DNA from: Maylandia zebra
Taxonomy: Eukaryota > Chordata > Actinopteri > Cichliformes > Cichlidae
Direction of reading: 5' to 3'
NCBI RefSeq assembly: GCF_041146795.1
Contig: NC_135186.1
Span: 36,716,867-36,780,866 of the forward strand
Length of the DNA stretch: 64,000 bases
The notes under the pieces: model-generated
Told to the model about the DNA's origin: nothing
The model's input: the letters and a program-made list of their open reading frames with translations, nothing else
Database searches by the model: none
Shown: one piece after another, positions 20,493 to 32,169 of the stretch
Layout of the letters: the number at the start of each line of letters is the position of its first letter
How positions within the stretch are numbered: position 1 is the first letter of the stretch
Program-made: the position numbers and the translations under genes

Positions 20493-20978
20493 GAGTAATG
20501 ATTTCAAAGATGATAACAACTACAATGACTGCTTATGTTGCCGTGCCTCAAGAAGAACAGCATCCCGTTGCAATTCTGTTAGAGGAGAACTTGTAATAGC
20601 TACTAATAAATGACGTGGTGATTAAAAATGACTTGTCAAGTGATCATGCACTGATTAACACATTAGTAGTTATGCAGGTACAACATAAAGTTTATATTCT
20701 TTTCTTTTTATCCTTTTATTTTTTGTAGTTTTCGTTTTAAATATAAGGTTTTTATCCTTTATTTTTTGTAGTTTAGTTTTATTGTTTTCTCTTGATTATT
20801 CCTCTTGTTATTTCATTTACTATGATTTTCTTTGTTCTTTTTATTATTTTATTTGTTTTATTCTTTAGACAAAATGATTTACATTTCTGCTATGCTGACA
20901 TTTTGAAAATTAAAAATTGCTTAAGATACTTAATAAATAACCTTCACAGACAATTGTTGTATACATTTAAAATAAGTT

Positions 20979-20992
20979 AAAACAGGAGGGAA
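20979..20992 (+). other. ERV1 polypurine tract
   Basis: AAAACAGGAGGGAA immediately before the 3' LTR, the expected plus-strand primer. The preceding 20500-20978 is AT-rich and non-coding. Confidence 0.75.
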
Positions 20993-21384
20993 TGTTACAG
21001 GAAAAATTATTCTATGTTTCTTTACCTTCTTTTAAATGTACAAAGATGCCCTTTGTCTATGGTTAGATTCGTTTAGAATGATCCTTTTAGACTTTCTCAG
21101 CAAAGACACTGTTTTGGGACATATTGTTTTAGATTGTTTTATCTCTCACAGCTTTCTCCCAGCTCTCTGCTGACGAGACTAGCGCCACATATGGAGTTGT
21201 TTATTTTATCTGTTTTGTATTTTCTTATCCTGTTCTCACTGTCTTTCCTATAAAAAAGTGCCAAGCCTCTGTTCACGTTGTGAGTTGTTCGCAGCTCACC
21301 CGTGTACACGTTTGATAAAGAAAGTAACTTTGTCTCATTGTGTCTTTATTTCTCCTGGGTCTTTAACAGAGTTTCCCCCCAACA
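20993..21384 (+). repeat. ERV1 3' LTR
   Basis: 392 bp, same length as the 5' LTR, with about four substitutions visible on direct comparison (near positions 22, 78, 88 and 171 of the LTR). Confidence 0.9.
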
Positions 21385-21651
21385 GCGGATAAAGTCTTTT
21401 TTAACAAGTCCTGAATGTGACTTTTTACTTCATCATAGAGAGCACGTGGGACCGCATTATAGGATTTGGCTACAGGAATCTGATCAGTGAGTTTAATATC
21501 CATCAGCAGCCTAGTAGGCGTGAGAAGCCATTTTTGTTGATTAAGTTTTCTCCTGTTTTTCATGTAGAAAGTTAGGTAAGAGAATTGTCTTTTGTTTGGT
21601 TTTCATTTTGTGTAGGAAAGCGTAGGGACCATTAGGGAGTTTTGTTTGTTA

Positions 21652-23004
21652 CACTGAACAAAAATATAAACGCAACACTTTTGTTTTTGCTCCCATTCCC
21701 CATGGGATGGACGTAGAGACCTAAAATTCATTCCAGATACACAATATAACCATCCCTCCCAAACAGTGGTCACAAATCAGTCCAAATGTGTGGTAGTGGG
21801 CACATCTGCTATATTGAGATAATCCATCCCACCTCACAGGTGTGCCACATCAGGATGCTGATCTGACATCATGAGTAGTGCACAGGTGTACCTCAGACTG
21901 CCCACAACAAAAGGCCACCCTGGAATGTGCAGTTTTTTGCGCTATTGGGGGTCTGGGGACCCAGAACCGGTCAGTATCTGGTGTGACCACCATTTGCCTC
22001 ATGCAGTGCAACACATCGTCGCATGGAGTCTATCAGATTGTCAATTGTGGCCTGTGGAATGTTGGTCCACTCCACTTCAATGGCTGTGCGAGGTTGTTGG
22101 ATATTCGTGGGAACTGGTACACGCTGTCGTATACGCCGGTCAAGCACATCCCGAACATGCTCAATGGGTGACATGTCCGGTGAGTATGCTGGCCATGCAA
22201 GAACTGGGACATTCTCAGCTGCCATCTGCCCTGAACAATGTGAACCATGATTCATCCGTGAAGCGCACACCTCTCCAACGTGCCAGACGCCATCGAATGT
22301 GAGCATTTGCCCACACAAGTCTGTTACGGCGACGAGCTGGAGTCAGGTCAAGACCCCGATGAGGACGACGGGCATGCAGTTGAGCGTCCCTGAGACGGTT
22401 TCTGACAGTTTGTGCAGAAATTGTTTGGTTGTGCAAACCAATTGTTCCAGCAGCTGTCTGGGTGGCTGGTCTCAGACGATCTTGGAGGTGAACCTGCTGG
22501 ATGTGGAGGTCCTGGGCTGGTGTGGTTACACGAGGTCTGCGGTTGTGAGGCCGGTTGGATGTGCTGCCATATTCTCTGAAACGCCTGTGGAGACGGCTTA
22601 TGGTTGAGAAATGAACATTCAATGCACGGGCGACAGATCTGGTTGACATTCCTGCTGTCAGCATGCCAATTGCACGCTCCCTCATTGCTTGTGGCATCTG
22701 TGGCATTTTGCTGTGAGACAAAACTGCACATTCCAGGGTGGCCTTTTGTTGTGGGCAGTCTGAGGTACACCTGTGCACTACTCATGATGTCAGATCAGCA
22801 TCCTGATGTGGCACACCTGTGAGGTGGGATGGATTATCTCAATATAGCAGATGTGCCCACTACCACACATTTGGACTGATTTGTGACCACTGTTTGGGAG
22901 GGATGGTTATATTGTGTATCTGGAATGAATTTTAGGTCTCTATGTCCACCCCATGGGGAATGGGAGCAAAAACAAAAGTGTTGCGTTTATATTTTTGTTC
23001 AGTG
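21652..23004 (-). mobile_element. Tc1/mariner transposon with internally deleted transposase
   Basis: 1353 bp with long inverted repeats (about 250-280 bp) starting CACTGAACAAAAATATAAAC and flanked by TA (21650-21651, 23005-23006). The minus-strand transposase frame (22706-22226) has the helix-turn-helix region (RSVARALNVHFSTISRLHRR) and the first catalytic Asp in FTDESWF. It then jumps to WPAYSPDMSPIEHVRDVLD at 22160-22110, which carries the final Glu. The central part with the second Asp is missing, so it is non-autonomous. The left flank is gypsy and the right flank is ERV2 LTR. Confidence 0.9.
21971..22706 (-). pseudogene. Tc1-type transposase, deleted
   Basis: Cut-and-paste DDE transposase remnant. 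Its 5' part reads about 150 codons from the Met at 22706. After the deletion near 22226 the C-terminal 85 residues are in a different frame, ending HEANGGHTRY at 21971. A full family member would be about 340 residues. DNA binding might survive, catalysis would not. Confidence 0.8.
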
Positions 23005-23225
23005 TATGTTAATGAACCTATGCATATTCATGTAACCTCAATAAAAGAGCAGTGTTACGGGAGAACGGACGAGAGCAACTGGGGTCAAGCGAAGGAACGG
23101 CGTTTGTCCGGTCTCTCCCGTGCACAAGAAACCTGAAGAACTTTGCCTACTTCGTGTCTTGCTTTGTTGTGTAATTGTATTGTCTTCAACGTTCCAGCGA
23201 ATAGGTTCAGGCTACAAACCTATCA
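23005..23225 (+). repeat. ERV2 5' LTR remnant
   Basis: Matches 32200-32387 of the 3' LTR, including ATGTTAATGAACCTATGCAT, the AATAAAA signal and the terminal CTACAAACCTATCA. It has a 35-bp stretch (GTTTGTCCGGTCTCTCCCGT region) that the 3' LTR lacks. Confidence 0.85.
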
Positions 23226-23230
23226 TTAAT

Positions 23231-23248
23231 TGGTCCTTCGAGAGCCGG
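23231..23248 (+). other. ERV2 primer-binding site, tRNA-Tyr-like
   Basis: TGGTCCTTCGAGAGCCGG five bases after the LTR end, again complementary to the tRNA-Tyr 3' end with a short mismatch. Confidence 0.65.
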
Positions 23249-23444
23249 CTCCCTGGAATCGACATTCACCGAGGGGAGGAGGGACACGTTGACAGACTGA
23301 CGTCAGCCAGGAAGTTCCTGTGGATTAGCTGTCTGTCTTTTCTCCTCGATGAATGACGATCGGCGGGATCCGAGGCTGATATTACACGCTAAGCAACGCC
23401 GAGTAAGTTTAAAGAGCCCGACTCTATAACCGTGTGGTTGTGCA

Positions 23445-23600
23445 GTCTCCGCCACTTTGTGGGGCGTTGAGAAGTTCGCTACTTTGTGGAGCAAGAGGTG
23501 AGTTCTCCGCTACTTTGTGCAGCGAGAGGTTCCTCGCTACTTTGTGCAGCGAGAGGTGAGTTCTCCGCCACTTTGTGGGACGTTGAGAAGTTCCGCGGGG
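23445..23600 (+). repeat. Imperfect tandem repeats in ERV2 leader
   Basis: Four to five units of roughly 30-35 bp built on CTACTTTGTGCAGCGAGAGG and CCACTTTGTGG(G)CGTTGAGAAGTT variants. They lie about 220 bp after the primer site, where packaging signals usually lie. A GTT/GTC trinucleotide run follows at 23634-23672. Confidence 0.7.
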
Positions 23601-26208
23601 TCCAGACTGTGCTGGACGATAGGCCTATTTTGTGTTGTTGTCGTTGTTGCCGTCGTCGTTGTTGTTGTTGTTGTGTGAGTGTGTGCGGAGCAGAACACGT
23701 GGTCTGTGACGTCAGCAGCTGTTGTTGTGAAGAGCGTGTGGAGAAGGCCAGCCCACATCAGCAGCACTTAAGATATGCTCTGGTGAATGGCTTTCCCCCA
23801 CCCCTTGCTGACACAAAATGTTTATTCTTTAGCTTGCCCTGTTCGACAACAGCCTGTGTGCCAGACCATAGATTTAATTGAGGTGGATAATTGCTAAAAG
23901 TAATCTGCATTAAGCTTGTGGTTGCTCAAATTCAGTACAATGACATATGAGGTGAAGTGATATAGGCAAATATTTAAACTAATGATGTGCATAGAGGCAC
24001 TTGACCTGTGTGAAAGACTGTCGTCTTATTATGAGCCATTGTTGAGATATAGAGCACACCTGTGAAAACAACTAATATGCTGAACCCTGTATGAAACATC
24101 TAAAAGTACGTGATGGAGAAGCTGAATTGAATATGAAAGTGCAAGTCTTTGCCACTATGGGCAAAGCACACAACCACTGTGTGAGGTTGCGTTGCGGTCT
24201 CTTCTGAGCTGATGAGCAAGCTACACATTATCAGATCGAGAGCTGTCTGAGGACTACTCAAAGAGAGGGAAACAGAGCTATGATAACTGTGATAACTGGC
24301 GTGTGCAGCGTTTCCGTGAGCAGTTTTCCTGCATCTTGACTCATGTGTGTGGAGTGTTCATAGCATCAGCATCATGTTTTTGTTTATTTGTTTTGTTGAG
24401 TTAAAAATAATTAGATAAACTTGTGATCCTGCCTATGGATCACCATGGCACATATCATCAGCCATATGATTTATTTATGCAACTGACAAAGTGAGTGTGA
24501 ATGTGTCTGACGTCACAGTGTTTTTGTGCGCTGTGTAAAAGTAATTGCCTCTGATTGTGAGAGCGCTGATTCTGCAGGTCACCAGCTATTGTAAAGAAAG
24601 AAAAAAAGAGTGAAGAAGAAAGAATTTGTATTGTAGATGAAAAAAAAACAAAGGAAAAAGGTTTTGTGTTGATTAGCCAAAAACAACTACAATTTCATTT
24701 TCTGCTTTTAAGAAAGGATTGTTCACAAAAACACACACACAGAGAGAGAGAGAGATGTGTGTTGATTAAGCAGTGATGATAATAATGAAAATGTCTTAGT
24801 TTGTTAGTTTGTCACTTTCAGGTGAAAAGCAGACCTGAATCAATTTTCCACATGCAGCGGTCGGAAGAAAGTTATAGTTTAACATCATTGGAAACATGCA
24901 GGCCAAGTTTCTGGCTGACTTATTTACAGCGCCATGTGTTTCTCAACCTCACAAGCAAGCTCTCACTCCTCCCTGAAGACAAGGAATGCAGCTCCAAAGA
25001 GCAATAACATGGCAGATAAAGAGACAGCAGCAAAGTCCTGAGCAAAGAGTCCCAGCAAGCAGCAGCAGTGTGGACAAACAGCATCGGAGAAGAAGAGCAA
25101 ACCCATCATCCTGCCTGATCGGATGAATGGCACTGTGTTTACAACAAGCTGCAAATTCACTGTGCATGTGAAAAGAACGTTTGAGGAGAACTGAGGAGAC
25201 TGTTGGAGTTTGACATTTGCCACCTTGGAGTAAAATGGCAAGAAGAGACAGTGAAACACAGGACAAAGTTGAAGGAGAACTGCCGGCTGTTGGACTGTCA
25301 AAGTGGGAGAGGACAACAGAGTGAGAGTAAGTGGAAACACAGAGGAATGCTGTTATTTAATGTGGGAAATCAAAATTTGGGTTAGCAAACCTGGGGAAAA
25401 GAAAACTGACTGCTTAAGTTGGAAAATTGTGAAGGAGTCTGAAACACTGCAAAAAAAGAAACATATACAAAATCACACACACAAGCAGAACATGCATTAA
25501 CCCTACTAACACTTACAAACACAAGAGAGCTCATGAAGATTAGACAACATCTTAAGCATGTGAGTCTGTTTATCATCTTGTCCAAGTCACCTCGTGTGAT
25601 GCAAAGACCAGTGGACTCATAGCACATTAGTTAAGAAATGGTCAAATAATAGCAGAGAAGTGTGTAGGAAAGGCAGCTTTAAGAACATGCCCTGCTGGAG
25701 ATGCAGCTCCACAGACATTGATTAAACCTGCCTAATAACACAAACACACATGCAATGAAAATTAGCTTGTTATCTCTCATCAGTGTTTAAAATAGTGTGA
25801 ATTTAACAGACACTTGTTATCAAATACTGAATTTATCCAATGCTGACAATTAACTCTCTAGGTTGCAGGACAACAGTTTAACTTTTGTGGAAAAAAAAAA
25901 AAAGATTCTGGTTTGACCAACCAGTGATCAGACAATAAATTTAGTCGTTGATATAGTAAATTGGGAAATGCTTGCTGCTTGATTGATGCAGCACAAGTAA
26001 TTTACTGTATGAGGGAAATTCTATTTTTGTGATAACATTTTGAACGTGCATTTCTGTTGTCCTGTCAACTTAGTGGGTTAATAGCTGATATGCAAATTAG
26101 TTGATCGTTCTTAGATTAAGGAAAGGTGACTGAATTTTAGCACGAGTGAATGAGATGTGTTGGAGTTTGTTGTGTGTTGAGTGGAGACTCTAAAACACTG
26201 AGTTTCCT
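23601..26208 (+). other. ERV2 non-coding interior, left part
   Basis: No protein-like frame. 23878-24235 is related to 16345-16640 of ERV1, and a short stretch near 25905-25945 (TTTGACCAACCAGTGATCAG) resembles ERV1 near 16710. Poly-A and CA/GA tracts lie near 24600-24760 and 25892-25905. Confidence 0.5.
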
Positions 26209-26306
26209 ATAGGGCTTCGGAGCGTGATGTCACGGGGGTGGGCGTGGAAAGGATTTTGGCCCGATTCACCATTTTGGGGGTCTAAGCTAGGAGCGATAGC
26301 ATAGCC

Positions 26307-26540
26307 ATGGTTCGTACTTGCTGTGTGCTCGGCTGCAATGTTCGATCTTACGACCGGCACGGGAATAAGGTTGGATTGTCTTTTTATGCTTTCCCAACCT
26401 GGAAGCGACATGAGGCAGCTCGTGTATCGATGTTACCAAACGAAGGCGTCTAGCCTGGATAGCAGCTGTGAGACGAGCTGACGTGCAGCTCTCTTCCATC
26501 TCCAAATATCTGTTGGTGCTCCAGACAGTTTCATTCCGGT
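26307..26540 (+). pseudogene. THAP domain exon, frameshifted
   Basis: Starts MVRTCCVLGCN and continues through FPTWKRHEAARVS, giving the C-x(2-4)-C half of the zinc-coordinating C2CH motif. A one-base shift near 26428 moves to the next frame, where TKRRRLAWIAAVRRADV supplies the conserved Trp and basic block. A GT donor follows at 26541, and a candidate second exon after the AG at about 26696 contains KPADEMDE, the usual THAP-family downstream sequence. In such transposons the THAP domain binds the element's ends. Non-functional here as read. Confidence 0.75.
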
Positions 26541-27231
26541 AAGTTCTAAATATGTTCATATCACTCTTTATAGCCTATTAGTTTCATTTTCGATGCGCTC
26601 TGAGCTCATAGCAAATTAGAACAAACATCCTACTGAGTGATTTTGCAGAACTACCGTCTATTTATAGAGTTGCTAATTATTTGGCATTATTGCAGCAAAC
26701 CAGCCGATGAAATGGATGAAACATCATGACTGGTTTCCAGCGCTACACGAGGGACCTGCTTCAAACAAACCACCATGCCAATCAGATTACTTCTTCCATG
26801 TGAGGGTGAAGAGGTGACCCTTCTGGATAAGATGGTGAAGGTTTGCTGCGTTTGGTGAACAGTGTGATAATAAAACCAGAGAAGAATGAAACCTGCTCCT
26901 GTTAAATGTTCTTAAGTCTTGTGCTGTTATTTTTTCAAAAGATACAGTAAATAAAGTAATGTTAGTAGTGGGTGATATCATGTAAACACTCATGATTTGG
27001 TGTAAACATTTTGTCATTTGTAAACTGTAAATGACATGGATTCTACACTGTTACTGATGTGATGTTCTATAAAGTGGTTTTAATAAAAAAAAAAAAGGCA
27101 AAATAATTTAGTTTCTTTATTCAACTTTTGAACAGCGGGACTCAGTCAGTACATATTCAGTAAATGCAAATTATTTACACAGCAGTGCACTACAGGCATA
27201 CATCTAGACCCCTAGATAAAACATGATGGCA

Positions 27232-28547
27232 TTATAGCAGTGACAACTCCTCCACAGTAGCAGGTGGGGTTTTTCTTTTTTGAGGACGGCTCCTTTTACC
27301 CGTCACTACAGATGGTCTGTGTATGTTTTGATCAAGAGCCTTTTTTTGGGCAGCTGAAGAGAAGTCGTCTATCTTATGGCCAACCTCTGGGTGTATCTTG
27401 GTATTATTACCAGGCAAAACCCAGTATGCAGGTTCATCTGTAACAGTCCTTGTGCCACGGATCAACACTGTTCCGTCTACTTTAGACAGAAGAGCAGCGA
27501 CGTGGGTGCAGGTCTCTGCGACTCCGGCCATACAGGTGCAGCGGGCGGCTTCAACCTTCCCTGTGATGCTCACAGTGACCCATGGCTGCAATGCTGGTTC
27601 ATTCAGTCTTAGAGTGCAGCACCTGAAACACACACAGACAAAGTTCATTTAAAGACAAGAACTATGAGCCAAGGCCGACACAAATGTGTTTAATCTACTT
27701 TATCATAAATGTAACAAAGTGTCAAGAAAGTTAGCACATACATGTCATTTTTCATTTCTTTATGTGTCCATCTATAGAACGCTGCATGTTATAGTCTAAA
27801 TCTGTCTGTTCTGTCAGAAACCTGCCTGCAGAAAATGAACCTAAAGTATGTAATGCAAGGATGTCATCACTTTAGAGATGGAGAAAGCATAAAGTGACAA
27901 TTATGAATCACTTAATATGTTAAGGAGATTCTGCAGGTCATTAATCAAAGTATAAAATTAAAATAAAATGTATTTTCAGTGACACAAGATACAAATATGG
28001 AAGCAAGATGTATAATTAGAATTATTTATAATAAACATTAATAAATCATTGCAATTTCTTTAACCATAGAGAATAACTAAATCCTTCAGGACAGTGTCTC
28101 ATCAATGCACTGAACTCACTATGTTATCCACCTAACAGTCTCCACATGTTCTCACTGTAATTTCCCCTCATGAATGAATTTATGCTGCAGTAATCTGAAT
28201 GTTTGCAGGGAAATCAAACGCATTTCACTCGCTGTACTCGAGCTGACTTACCTTTGATTGAATGACGACTTGTACGCGCTGACTCCACAGATAAGGTACG
28301 AAAATATGTCAGGCTACGTCAATAGCGGTTGGTCTTCAGGGTTTCTACTCCACGGCCGTATTTCATACGGGTCCACATTTCCAATGCACGCTATTTTCTG
28401 CAAGTACCGCCGCTTCGCCTCTGGACGCAATCGGTCTCTATACAGTCCATTCTCTTTTAAGCTGCTTTTAAGCATCTTGTAATCGTCGTTCCAACACAGT
28501 GTGTTTGATTTGATTCGTAGACCCCGAAAATGCCACCGCGCTCCCAC
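27232..28547 (-). pseudogene. SWIM zinc-finger gene of the transposon
   Basis: Two recognisable exons on the minus strand. The first (28547-28252) contains RRYLQKIACIGNVDPYEI and then, past an in-frame TAG at 28314, a YLICGVSAYKSS stretch ending at a GTAAGT donor. The second (27621-27232) has an AG acceptor, RLNEPALQPWV, and the SWIM motif C-T-C with C-T-H in RCTCMAGVAETCTHVAALL. It ends VEELSLL and stop. Fish proteins with this arrangement are often followed by a YqaJ-type nuclease, which I do not see. A stop and a small frameshift at the second exon's start mark it as dead. Confidence 0.7.
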
Positions 28548-28582
28548 AATGCATTGCGGCGTGACGTCAACTCCGAAGCCCT

Positions 28583-31500
28583 ATTTTGATGTGCGAGTGA
28601 ATCCTGTATCTAGATACACAATTCTGGATACGTCAGAACAAACTTCCTTTGTGAAGTTCATGACACCATGTCACATGTTTTAGGATGAAGGGAAAAAGGA
28701 AAACTGAATAAAATCTGTGGCCTAAATGAGTGAAGAGCACAGACCTGGGGATTAAACTCATAGCTAATAGGACATTAGGGTTATGTTGTGTGTTGTGCAG
28801 CTGATGGTTGGTTTGGAGTGAATCTAGCTGAAAATTTTTCCTTTTGTTGTGAAGTTGAGCCTGCCAATTAGTATGATGGTATGATAAACCATGCTAATGG
28901 TATGATTTACCCTCCTGAGATGAGGAGCTTGTGTCATGACTTAACAAGGCTTTTTTATTTTGATACTTTCACAGTGCACTGAAAGTTTTGTTCGATAATC
29001 TCTGTCGTTTGAGCAGATCTGCACGATTAGAACAGAAAGTGCTGTACGACACGTCGTCGAGGAAATTGTTACGAGTTTCTCCACATTAAAATGGGCTCTG
29101 GAGAAAGCCACTTATTTGGGACAATTAGAAAGTAAGTTCCTGTCCAAAAAGGATTCAGCGATGTATTCCGAGCTAAAGTTCTTTTTCTTTTTGAAATGAC
29201 GTCATTTTGCTGAGAGTGGAAACTAAATGCGACGATAGGTTCCACTATCAGCAAAGAAAGAAAGAATGAATGTATGAATGAATGAGTGAAAGAAAAAAAA
29301 ACTGACTGACTGACTGGTAAAAGCTGACAAAAGCTGACAAGACTTTACTGATGTAACACGACTGTGCGGAGTTAACCCCCACCTGACAAAGGTGCAGATG
29401 AATCTATGTGTATTTCCTTTTACAGGAGCAGAAAGATGACAGCAACATTCGAGGTTGCGTGATGATTTAACCTTTTAAGTGCCACTTTCTGTGTCTGTGC
29501 ATCTACCAGGGGTGTTATTCACTACCTTGTGTTGCTCACAGAGGAAACTGTGAGAAAGTGTGTATACACCTGCGCAGCGCTAACATTTGCATTTTCTTTT
29601 CTACAGCATTACAGTTCTTCATGTGGTTTGATCACGTGATTTATACCAGGACAACTGGTTGATGTTTTTTCCTACTACAGGATTTCTGGGTTTATATGTG
29701 AAGAAACTGTGTTTCCAGGTCATGAGTGGTGGTGCTGTTACACTGTGTTGTTGGGAAAATGTGAAGGTTACTTTGATGATGTGAATAACATGTGAGAAAT
29801 TTCCTGTGTTGAAAACTAGTGTCACTTCTTTCCACAGCAATGGATGGCTAACTTTATGGTCTTTTTATGGCACCTCTGGAACCTGTCGACCTGCGTCTGA
29901 CCACAGTCAATGTGTATTGCTAATGTTTGTTTTTCTAAGAATGCATGTAGAGGATTCAGCAGAAGCGGACAAGTGACATGAGGAAAAACAAATAAGAGAT
30001 GCAGTGTTTATGGGATAGTTTAATATGGGCTCATTTGCTGGCCACTTTTGAACCCATAGTAATATATGAGTGGAGTGACTTTGCTTAAGGGCAGTCACCG
30101 ATTACATTAATGTTAACTGAGCACATGGGATGATCCATGTCTGAGGCAAATTAGGGTAATAGTTGTAGTTTACTGATTTGGGAAAACCTGCACATGACAC
30201 TTGTCTTGCTGATGTTGAATGCTTTATTACTTTTATGATACAATTATTTACAAGTGTGAAGTTTGATTTCACTTCCAGATTTTGCTTTCCAGGCCACGAT
30301 GGTGTGTATGCAGGCTCCTGGGAGAGCCAGGTGTTAAGCAAACTTAATATGCAAAACACGCTAACATCTTTTATTGCAGGGTTACGGAGCTACTCCAGCG
30401 GAGATGCCCTGATGTTGCCTGGGACATGATCTAGCTAACCTTTTTCTTTAGGACAGGGATCCAGGTTTGATGGGTTGACTCGTGGGAGTGTCCATGAGTC
30501 AAGAGGAGGGGTCCAGGATTAACATGAAATAATGTTTTCTATGATTAACCGTTTATTTACAGGTATTAAACCTATGCAAGTCGTACATCCGTGTTCAGAT
30601 GAGGCTTTGATGGCCTATAAGTGAAGTTCACTGAACTAAAAAATGTGGTTTGATGATTGTTGACATGCTCTCCAAATGGAAGTTTTTCCTCCTAGCAAGG
30701 AAATACAGGTGCAGCAGTCAGAGTATTGCTGAAAGGGATCTCCTGAGAAATCTTAAGAGGCCCAGTGAGAAGCAAGAACCATTCCAGGCATAGCTGACAG
30801 CCCAGGCAGTGGTTGAGGTCAAAGGTCGAGCTGGTTGGGGCCCATCATGAGACCAGACTTTGGAGCCACAGCAAGGACCATGAAACTGCATTGGAATGAG
30901 AGCTGTGCCAAAGGGGATTTCCAGAGACCAACAGAGGAGATTGTGGACAACAGACGGACACCTGAAGGATGAGGGGAGCGTGCCAAGCTCCATCGACAGC
31001 GCAGAGGGAGTTCGAGGATGGCATCATGATTCTGTGAAAAGCACAGGAACCAGAAGCTATGGTGGTGATGACAGCAGTTTCCTATGAACATCACCTAATG
31101 CTGTGCCACTATACTGTGCATACGATGACACTCTGAAGGCTGCTGGGATCACAACAGCAGTAAGATAACTGAATCCAGCACCTTTTTCACAGAGAGGTTT
31201 TTCTGCAGAGCATGGACAATGGAGGATTCATAAATATCCCCCTCGCAGGACGAAGGCCTGAAGTGAGGTGATGGGGGTTGGTAGAGGCCATAAAACTAGA
31301 GTGCTGAGAGGTCTGCAGCTTTGGAGATAGCTGAGACCCATGTTGACAAACAACAAAACCAACTGGTATGTTTGAATGTTTATTCTACATACATTTGAAC
31401 TCTGGTCCTATGGACAGTGATGGAAACAACTGGAAGAGACATTCATGACGCCCTGCAGAACTCAAACCACTCTGCACAGATGATGAGTGATCACCGCAGA

Positions 31501-31757
31501 GCTGGGATGTTTTTGAAAATGTTAATTTCTCTTTTGACCATTAACAATTCATTTGTTTGCTCGTAGGATGCAGTTTGCCATTGGATGAGATCAATGAGGA
31601 ATGGGATAACTGCAAACACATTTGTTAAACTGTGTACTTTTTCAGTAATCTAGGGTGATTTGACATATGCTGAGTATAAAAAGGTTTGTATTGAAACTGT
31701 CAGACATGAGGTATTCATAACTGGGAACTTTTCTAGCATAATTGTCAAAAGGGGGAA
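28583..31757 (+). other. ERV2 non-coding interior, right part
   Basis: Over 3 kb with no frame longer than about 90 codons and no recognisable retroviral or host protein on either strand. Short simple repeats near 29265-29345. It ends in the polypurine tract of ERV2. I see nothing else that can be supported. Confidence 0.45.
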
Positions 31758-32091
31758 TGTTAGGTTTTGTATTGTTGATTGTCATTTATGCTTAGAAATA
31801 TTTACTCATATATGCTTAGAAGTATATAATCATTTGTATATTGAAAAAAAATGTCTCATCCTAGGAGGTCTGTAACAACTCTGTGTAGCATGAAGAGGGG
31901 AGTGCGTTCACTCCTCTACAGAGTGTTCTGGCATAGATCACACACCTCCTAGGAGAGGTCGTATCTTCTCTTATTGATATATGGTATAGCAAACACACGT
32001 ACATCTCTTTAAGTATAAGAGCCCTTTGTTCAGATGGACCCGCTAGACTCCTGGCACCAGCTTTGGAGAGTCTTCACAGGGTCACATCTTG

Positions 32092-32169
<78 letters not shown>

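Larger units (their letters stand above)
14313..21384 (+). mobile_element. Endogenous retrovirus ERV1 (full LTRs, defective interior)
   Basis: A 7.07-kb provirus with 392-bp LTRs at both ends, a primer site after the 5' LTR and a polypurine tract before the 3' LTR. It is flanked by the 5-bp duplication GCGGA (14308-14312 and 21385-21389). The uninterrupted gypsy site is present in copy C at 54806-54810. The LTRs differ at about four positions, so insertion is fairly recent. Protease, RNase H, integrase and envelope remnants place it among class-I (gamma/epsilon-like) retroviruses. Reverse transcriptase and nearly all of gag are absent, so it cannot replicate on its own. Confidence 0.92.
11690..21651 (-). 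mobile_element. Ty3/gypsy retrotransposon, copy A (split by insertions)
   Basis: Minus-strand gypsy element with gene order reverse transcriptase, RNase H, integrase. Pieces present are 21651-21385 (start of RT), 14312-13250 (RT and RNase H), 13024-12348 (end of RNase H and integrase zinc finger) and 12308-11690 (integrase core). It is interrupted by ERV1 (14313-21384) and a hAT MITE (13025-13249). Compared with copy C it also has a short insertion near 12040 and frameshifts between RT and RNase H, so it is dead. Its own LTRs are not evident, and its 5' part beyond 21651 has been lost at the Tc1 junction. Confidence 0.85.
26211..28582. mobile_element. Two-gene THAP/SWIM DNA transposon (ISL2EU-like), degenerate
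   Basis: Terminal inverted repeats AGGGCTTCGGAG followed by TGA-GTCACG-like sequence on both sides, flanked by AT on each side (26209-26210, 28583-28584), a 2-bp duplication. It carries two convergent genes: a THAP-domain gene on the plus strand (26307) and a SWIM zinc-finger gene on the minus strand (28547 to 27232). That combination and an AT target fit my recollection of the ISL2EU superfamily. Both genes are broken, and the transposase catalytic part and any nuclease part are missing, so this is a deletion derivative. It lies inside ERV2. Confidence 0.65.

Noticed and set aside
23486..23881. 131-codon frame in the ERV2 leader
   Set aside because: Made of tandem repeats and a GTT run; no gag features.
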